Assembly (NCBI GenBank): GCA_028708585.1 | Contig: JAQVYO010000056.1 | Location: 1-9,586, forward strand | Length of the DNA: 9,586 nt | Direction: 5' to 3' | Source of the DNA: Oscillospiraceae bacterium | Lineage (GTDB): Bacteria; Bacillota; Clostridia; Oscillospirales; Oscillospiraceae | Notes under the pieces: model-generated | Database searches by the model: none | What the model saw: only the letters and a program-made list of their open reading frames with translations | What the model was told of the DNA's origin: nothing | Shown here: one piece after another, positions 7,528 to 9,586 of the stretch | How positions within the stretch are numbered: the stretch's first letter is position 1 | How the letters are laid out: each line of letters starts with the position of its first letter | Program-made: the position numbers and the translations under genes

Positions 7528-8487
7528 TCACTCCTTACCCTTCACCAACGACGGCGCAGGTACGCTCTTTACGATTTCTCCAAGCAAAGAATCCAGCTTC
7601 ACAGTTCCGATTTTTGCATGGGTGCTCAGCACAATTCTGTGCCGTGCCACATCTGGAAAGATCAGTTGAACATCCTTTGGCAGCGCATAGTCCCTTCCCG
7701 CCAAAAACGCAGCCGCCTTTGTCATTTTTGCAAGCGCCATCGAACCCCTTGGACTGAGGCCCAAACGGATCCATTCGTTTTCCCGGGTTGCGGCGGACAG
7801 GCGCGCAATATAGCGGTAAACTGCATCCGAAAGATAAACGTTTCCCGCCATGCGCTGCAAATCGCAAATATCCTGCGCGCTGGCTACCGGACAAATGAAA
7901 TCCAGCGGATCTTGTTCCCGCCTGCTCTTCATAATCTCAACCTCTTCTTCCAGGCCGGGGTACCCCATGGAGAGGCATACCATAAAACGGTCCAGCTGGG
8001 ATTCTGGAAGTGTCTGGGTTCCGGCAAAACCCAAAGGGTTCTGGGTTGCGATGACCACATATGGCTTGGGCGCGGGCCTCGTTGTTCCATCCACCGTAAT
8101 GTTTCCTTCTTCCATCACTTCCAAAAGCGCGGACTGGGTTTTACTGGAGGCACGATTTATTTCATCCGCCAAAAAAAGGTTGCAGAGCGCGGCTCCCGGT
8201 TTATAATCAAGAGTTCCGGTTTCTCTATTATAAATGGAAAAACCGGTTACATCAGAGGGCATCACATCCGAAGTAAATTGAAGCCGTTTGTGTTGCAGGG
8301 ACATTGCTTTGGAAAAAGAAAGCGCCAGCGTGGTTTTTCCCACACCGGGAATATCCTCCAGCAAAATATGCCCCTGCGCTAAAATGGCCATCATCATTTT
8401 GCAGATAATGTCATCCTTCCCAATGATGGATTTTTTGATTTCTAACACGATTTCCTTCAATTTTTGCTGCATATTGACTTCCGCCAT
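7528..8487 (-). CDS. MoxR family AAA+ ATPase
   Basis: A 319-residue protein, normal for the MoxR group. It shows Walker A EDIPGVGKT (44-52), Walker B LFLADEIN (104-111), sensor 1 Asn in VIATQNP (N150), LPESQLDRF with the arginine finger (R167), and sensor 2 in LSPRG (R247), followed by the helical AAA lid. All key residues are present, so it should bind and hydrolyse ATP as a cytoplasmic ring. MoxR proteins are regarded as chaperone-like factors that mature or activate partner proteins; here the partners should be the DUF58 and transglutaminase proteins encoded next. It is the first gene of the operon. The start is uncertain: ATG at 8487 has only a weak GAGA upstream, while ATG at 8472 (five residues shorter) has GGAAG five bases upstream. 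The leader upstream is long and structured. Confidence 0.95.
   Translation of the reverse strand: MAEVNMQQKLKEIVLEIKKSIIGKDDIICKMMMAILAQGHILLEDIPGVGKTTLALSFSKAMSLQHKRLQFTSDVMPSDVTGFSIYNRETGTLDYKPGAALCNLFLADEINRASSKTQSALLEVMEEGNITVDGTTRPAPKPYVVIATQNPLGFAGTQTLPESQLDRFMVCLSMGYPGLEEEVEIMKSRREQDPLDFICPVASAQDICDLQRMAGNVYLSDAVYRYIARLSAATRENEWIRLGLSPRGSMALAKMTKAAAFLAGRDYALPKDVQLIFPDVARHRIVLSTHAKIGTVKLDSLLGEIVKSVPAPSLVKGKE
7531..7536 (-). promoter_or_regulatory. Ribosome site that sets the TTG start of the DUF58 gene
   Basis: AAGGAG on the minus strand, inside the last two sense codons of moxR, seven bases before TTG at 7523. It supports the non-ATG start and coupling to moxR translation. Confidence 0.8.
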
Positions 8488-8570
8488 TCTGTCTCATTTT
8501 TATTCAAGCCATCCATAAGAAGTCCAGACAAAAGTCCGCCGCGGCGCGTCCTTCTGGCTTTTTTCAATAC

Positions 8571-8628
8571 CGAGAGGCAAGCTGGAAAACCAGCTGTTTC
8601 CCCAAGGCAACGCCCGCTTCTCGCCTTG
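8571..8628 (-). other. Structured untranslated leader of the moxR operon (candidate)
   Basis: A perfect hairpin with arms AGCTGG (8580-8585) and CCAGCT (8590-8595) has a four-base loop. CAAGGC (8603-8608) can pair with GCCTTG (8623-8628). CGAGA (8571-8575) can pair with TCTCG (8619-8623), which crosses the previous pairing and so would be an alternative or a pseudoknot. A further CCAGA/TCTGG pair (8524-8528 with 8553-8557) lies closer to the gene. I do not recognise a known riboswitch class here. Confidence 0.35.
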
Positions 8629-8686
8629 ATTTTCTTTTATGGGCTGTGCCGCAAGATGTAAAATCATGAAAGGCTATTTATCTTTT

Positions 8687-8715
8687 AGCATAATCAATAT
8701 TCGCGCCTTTGTAAA
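8687..8715 (-). promoter_or_regulatory. Candidate promoter of the moxR-DUF58-transglutaminase operon
   Basis: On the minus strand TTTACA (8710-8715) is followed after 17 bases by TATGCT (8687-8692), giving a start near 8680 and a leader of about 190 bases. A weaker second candidate, TTTACA (8657-8662), 17 bases, TAAAAG (8634-8639), would give a leader of about 140 bases. The two cannot be ranked firmly by eye. Confidence 0.45.
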
Positions 8716-8733
8716 GGTAAAAAAATTTTTACC
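8716..8733. repeat. Inverted repeat next to the moxR promoter candidate
   Basis: GGTAAAAA (8716-8723) and TTTTTACC (8726-8733) form a perfect inverted repeat with a two-base centre. It abuts the upstream edge of the candidate -35 box at 8710-8715, a position suited to a regulator site. It could also be a chance A/T palindrome. Confidence 0.4.
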
Positions 8734-8823
8734 AGGCTTCCATATAATAGGCGTTCCTTACAATTTTTAGATTTCTGTATGAATATTTATTAAATTAAAT
8801 TTTAAAAATGTGCATGTTGTGAA

Positions 8824-8852
8824 TTGACAAATTTCGGACATTACTGTATCCT
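8824..8852 (+). promoter_or_regulatory. Promoter of the GntR/FCD regulator gene
   Basis: A perfect TTGACA (8824-8829) is followed after 17 bases by TATCCT (8847-8852), four of six matches to the -10 consensus. Transcription should start near 8859. The upstream 60 bases are very AT-rich. The -10 box and start site are covered by palindromes. Confidence 0.6.
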
Positions 8853-8865
8853 GTATACAGTATAC
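8843..8865. promoter_or_regulatory. Palindromic operator, likely for the GntR regulator itself
   Basis: Three overlapping symmetric elements: ACTGTAT (8843-8849) with ATACAGT (8855-8861); the perfect 10-base palindrome CTGTATACAG (8851-8860); and GTATAC-A-GTATAC (8853-8865). The core TGTATACA fits the general GntR-family operator pattern yGTM-N0-1-KACy. The elements cover the -10 box and start site, so binding would block transcription. Autorepression is an inference from position and family. Confidence 0.65.
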
Positions 8866-8871
8866 CAAAAA

Positions 8872-8878
8872 GGGGAGG
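8872..8878 (+). promoter_or_regulatory. Ribosome site that sets the TTG start of the GntR gene
   Basis: GGGGAGG lies seven bases before TTG at 8886. No other in-frame start near it has such a site, so the TTG start is well supported. Confidence 0.8.
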
Positions 8879-8885
8879 CAGCTTT

Positions 8886-9575
8886 TTGATATCCGGTCTT
8901 TTTTCTGACAGAGAAGCGCCCTTGGCCTTGCAGGCAATCGGCAAAAAGGAATTTCTTTCCGATCGGGCGTATCACAGCATTCGTACGGCGATTATACATA
9001 ATGAATTAAAATCCGGCGAAGTGCTGATAGAAGAAAAACTTGCGGAACAGTTGAATATCAGCCGAACGCCCATTCGCACGGCGCTTCAAATGCTGGTGAA
9101 TGACAAGCTTGCGGAAAACGACGCGCGCGGGCGAATCATCGTCAGCGAAGTTGTGGTCAAAGACGTCCGGGACATTGATCAGGTCCGTGCTGAAATTGAA
9201 CCGCTTTCCGTGCGCTTGAACTGCATGCGGGGACTTACCGACGCCCAGGGAAAAGAGCTTCGTTCTTTTTGCCGGGCGCAAAGCGAAGCTGCAGCCCGGG
9301 ATGATGTGGAAAATTTTTTTGTCTCCGGCTATCGATTTCATAATCATCTTGCCGTTTGCTCTGGCAATCACTTTTTAGCAAATATGATCGAACGCGCTTC
9401 CTTAACTGCTGTGCGTTATCTGATGAAACGGCCCGATCCGGAACGATATATAGATAATTCCGGCGTGGAGCATGAAGAAATTCTGGCTTTGATTATCCTG
9501 GGCGCGGAACAGGAAGCCGTGTCTAAGATGCGAAATCATATTCAGACCGCAACATCCTGCTTTAATCCATATTGA
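8886..9575 (+). CDS. GntR family transcription regulator, FCD subfamily
   Basis: A 229-residue protein. Residues about 23-88 are the winged helix-turn-helix, with EEKLAEQLNISRTPIRTALQ as the typical GntR recognition unit. Residues about 93-220 form the all-helical FCD effector domain. FCD domains usually bind a metal through D-x3-H plus two later His, and the metal helps hold a small carboxylate effector. Here H152, H196 and H218 are present, but the Asp position is Gly148 (GYRFH). The metal site may therefore be altered or lost. The TTG start is supported by GGGGAGG. The upstream palindromes suggest self-regulation. A ribosome site overlapping and following the stop codon indicates that a target gene follows in the same operon, as is usual for such regulators of sugar-acid, amino-acid or organic-acid catabolism. 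The effector cannot be named from this window. Confidence 0.93.
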   Translation: MISGLFSDREAPLALQAIGKKEFLSDRAYHSIRTAIIHNELKSGEVLIEEKLAEQLNISRTPIRTALQMLVNDKLAENDARGRIIVSEVVVKDVRDIDQVRAEIEPLSVRLNCMRGLTDAQGKELRSFCRAQSEAAARDDVENFFVSGYRFHNHLAVCSGNHFLANMIERASLTAVRYLMKRPDPERYIDNSGVEHEEILALIILGAEQEAVSKMRNHIQTATSCFNPY

Positions 9576-9581
9576 GGAGAG
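9574..9581 (+). promoter_or_regulatory. Ribosome site of the next gene, outside the window
   Basis: GAGGAGAG overlaps and follows the TGA stop (9573-9575) of the GntR gene. With five bases left in the window, a start codon should lie at or just past the end, so the regulator is probably the first gene of an operon. Confidence 0.6.
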
Positions 9582-9586
9582 TCAAA

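Larger units (their letters stand above)
8488..8885. other. Divergent intergenic region between moxR and the GntR gene
   Basis: About 400 bases without a convincing gene. From the moxR side: a GC-rich part with hairpins (8524-8628), two minus-strand promoter candidates (8634-8662 and 8687-8715), an inverted repeat (8716-8733), a very AT-rich stretch (about 8760-8815), then the GntR promoter, operator and ribosome site (8824-8878). A perfect plus-strand TATAAT at 8743-8748 has no -35 box at a usable distance. A short plus-strand open frame here has no ribosome site and no recognisable product. Confidence 0.7.

Noticed and set aside
7618..8382. Long plus-strand open frame opposite moxR (254 codons)
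   Set aside because: It lies wholly antisense to a gene with complete AAA+ motifs, its translation resembles no protein family, and I see no promoter for it.
8521..8661. Small plus-strand gene or known RNA gene in the intergenic region
   Set aside because: No ribosome site or family match for a peptide, and the stems do not fit tRNA, SRP RNA, 6S RNA or a riboswitch class I know.
8743..8748. Perfect TATAAT as a plus-strand promoter
   Set aside because: The position 17 bases upstream is only A residues, there is no extended -10, and a better promoter lies closer to the GntR gene.

Overview
The window looks like chromosomal DNA of an anaerobic Firmicute, most likely a clostridial lineage. This is an inference from strong GGAGG-type ribosome sites, TTG starts, intermediate GC genes with AT-rich spacers, tight operons and close-to-consensus sigma-A promoters. 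I see no rRNA, tRNA, CRISPR array, insertion sequence or phage gene.

Layout. (1) Bases 1-1092, plus strand: the 3' part of a UbiB/AarF (ABC1) atypical kinase gene whose start lies before the window, followed by a hairpin terminator. (2) Bases 1215-3724, plus: a promoter with a very short leader drives two adjacent, divergent MoeA-type molybdopterin genes, 6 bases apart. A strong symmetric terminator at 3750-3793 serves both this pair and the converging cluster. (3) Bases 3843-8487, minus: a three-gene operon read in the order MoxR AAA+ ATPase, DUF58 protein, large membrane-anchored transglutaminase-like protein. Gaps are 4 and 9 bases, and each downstream ribosome site touches or overlaps the previous stop codon. 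(4) Bases 8488-8885: a roughly 400-base divergent intergenic region. It holds a structured leader and promoter candidates for the moxR operon, an inverted repeat, and a promoter with overlapping palindromes for the next gene. (5) Bases 8886-9575, plus: a GntR/FCD transcription regulator with a TTG start. Right after its stop is a good ribosome site for a gene outside the window.

How the parts work together. The two MoeA-like proteins are expected to act in the last step of molybdenum (or tungsten) cofactor synthesis. Each has lost a different set of residues known to matter in E. coli MoeA, so they may work as a pair or have split roles. MoxR, DUF58 and transglutaminase are a widely conserved trio: a cytoplasmic AAA+ chaperone-like ATPase, a membrane-linked partner and an extracytoplasmic cysteine-protease-fold enzyme. 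The substrate is unknown. The GntR protein probably regulates itself through palindromes that overlap its own promoter, and it probably controls the genes that follow it.

No wholly new system is evident. The points most worth a second look are the degenerate MoeA pair, the loss of the metal-binding Asp in the FCD regulator, the GntR operator cluster, and the structured moxR leader.
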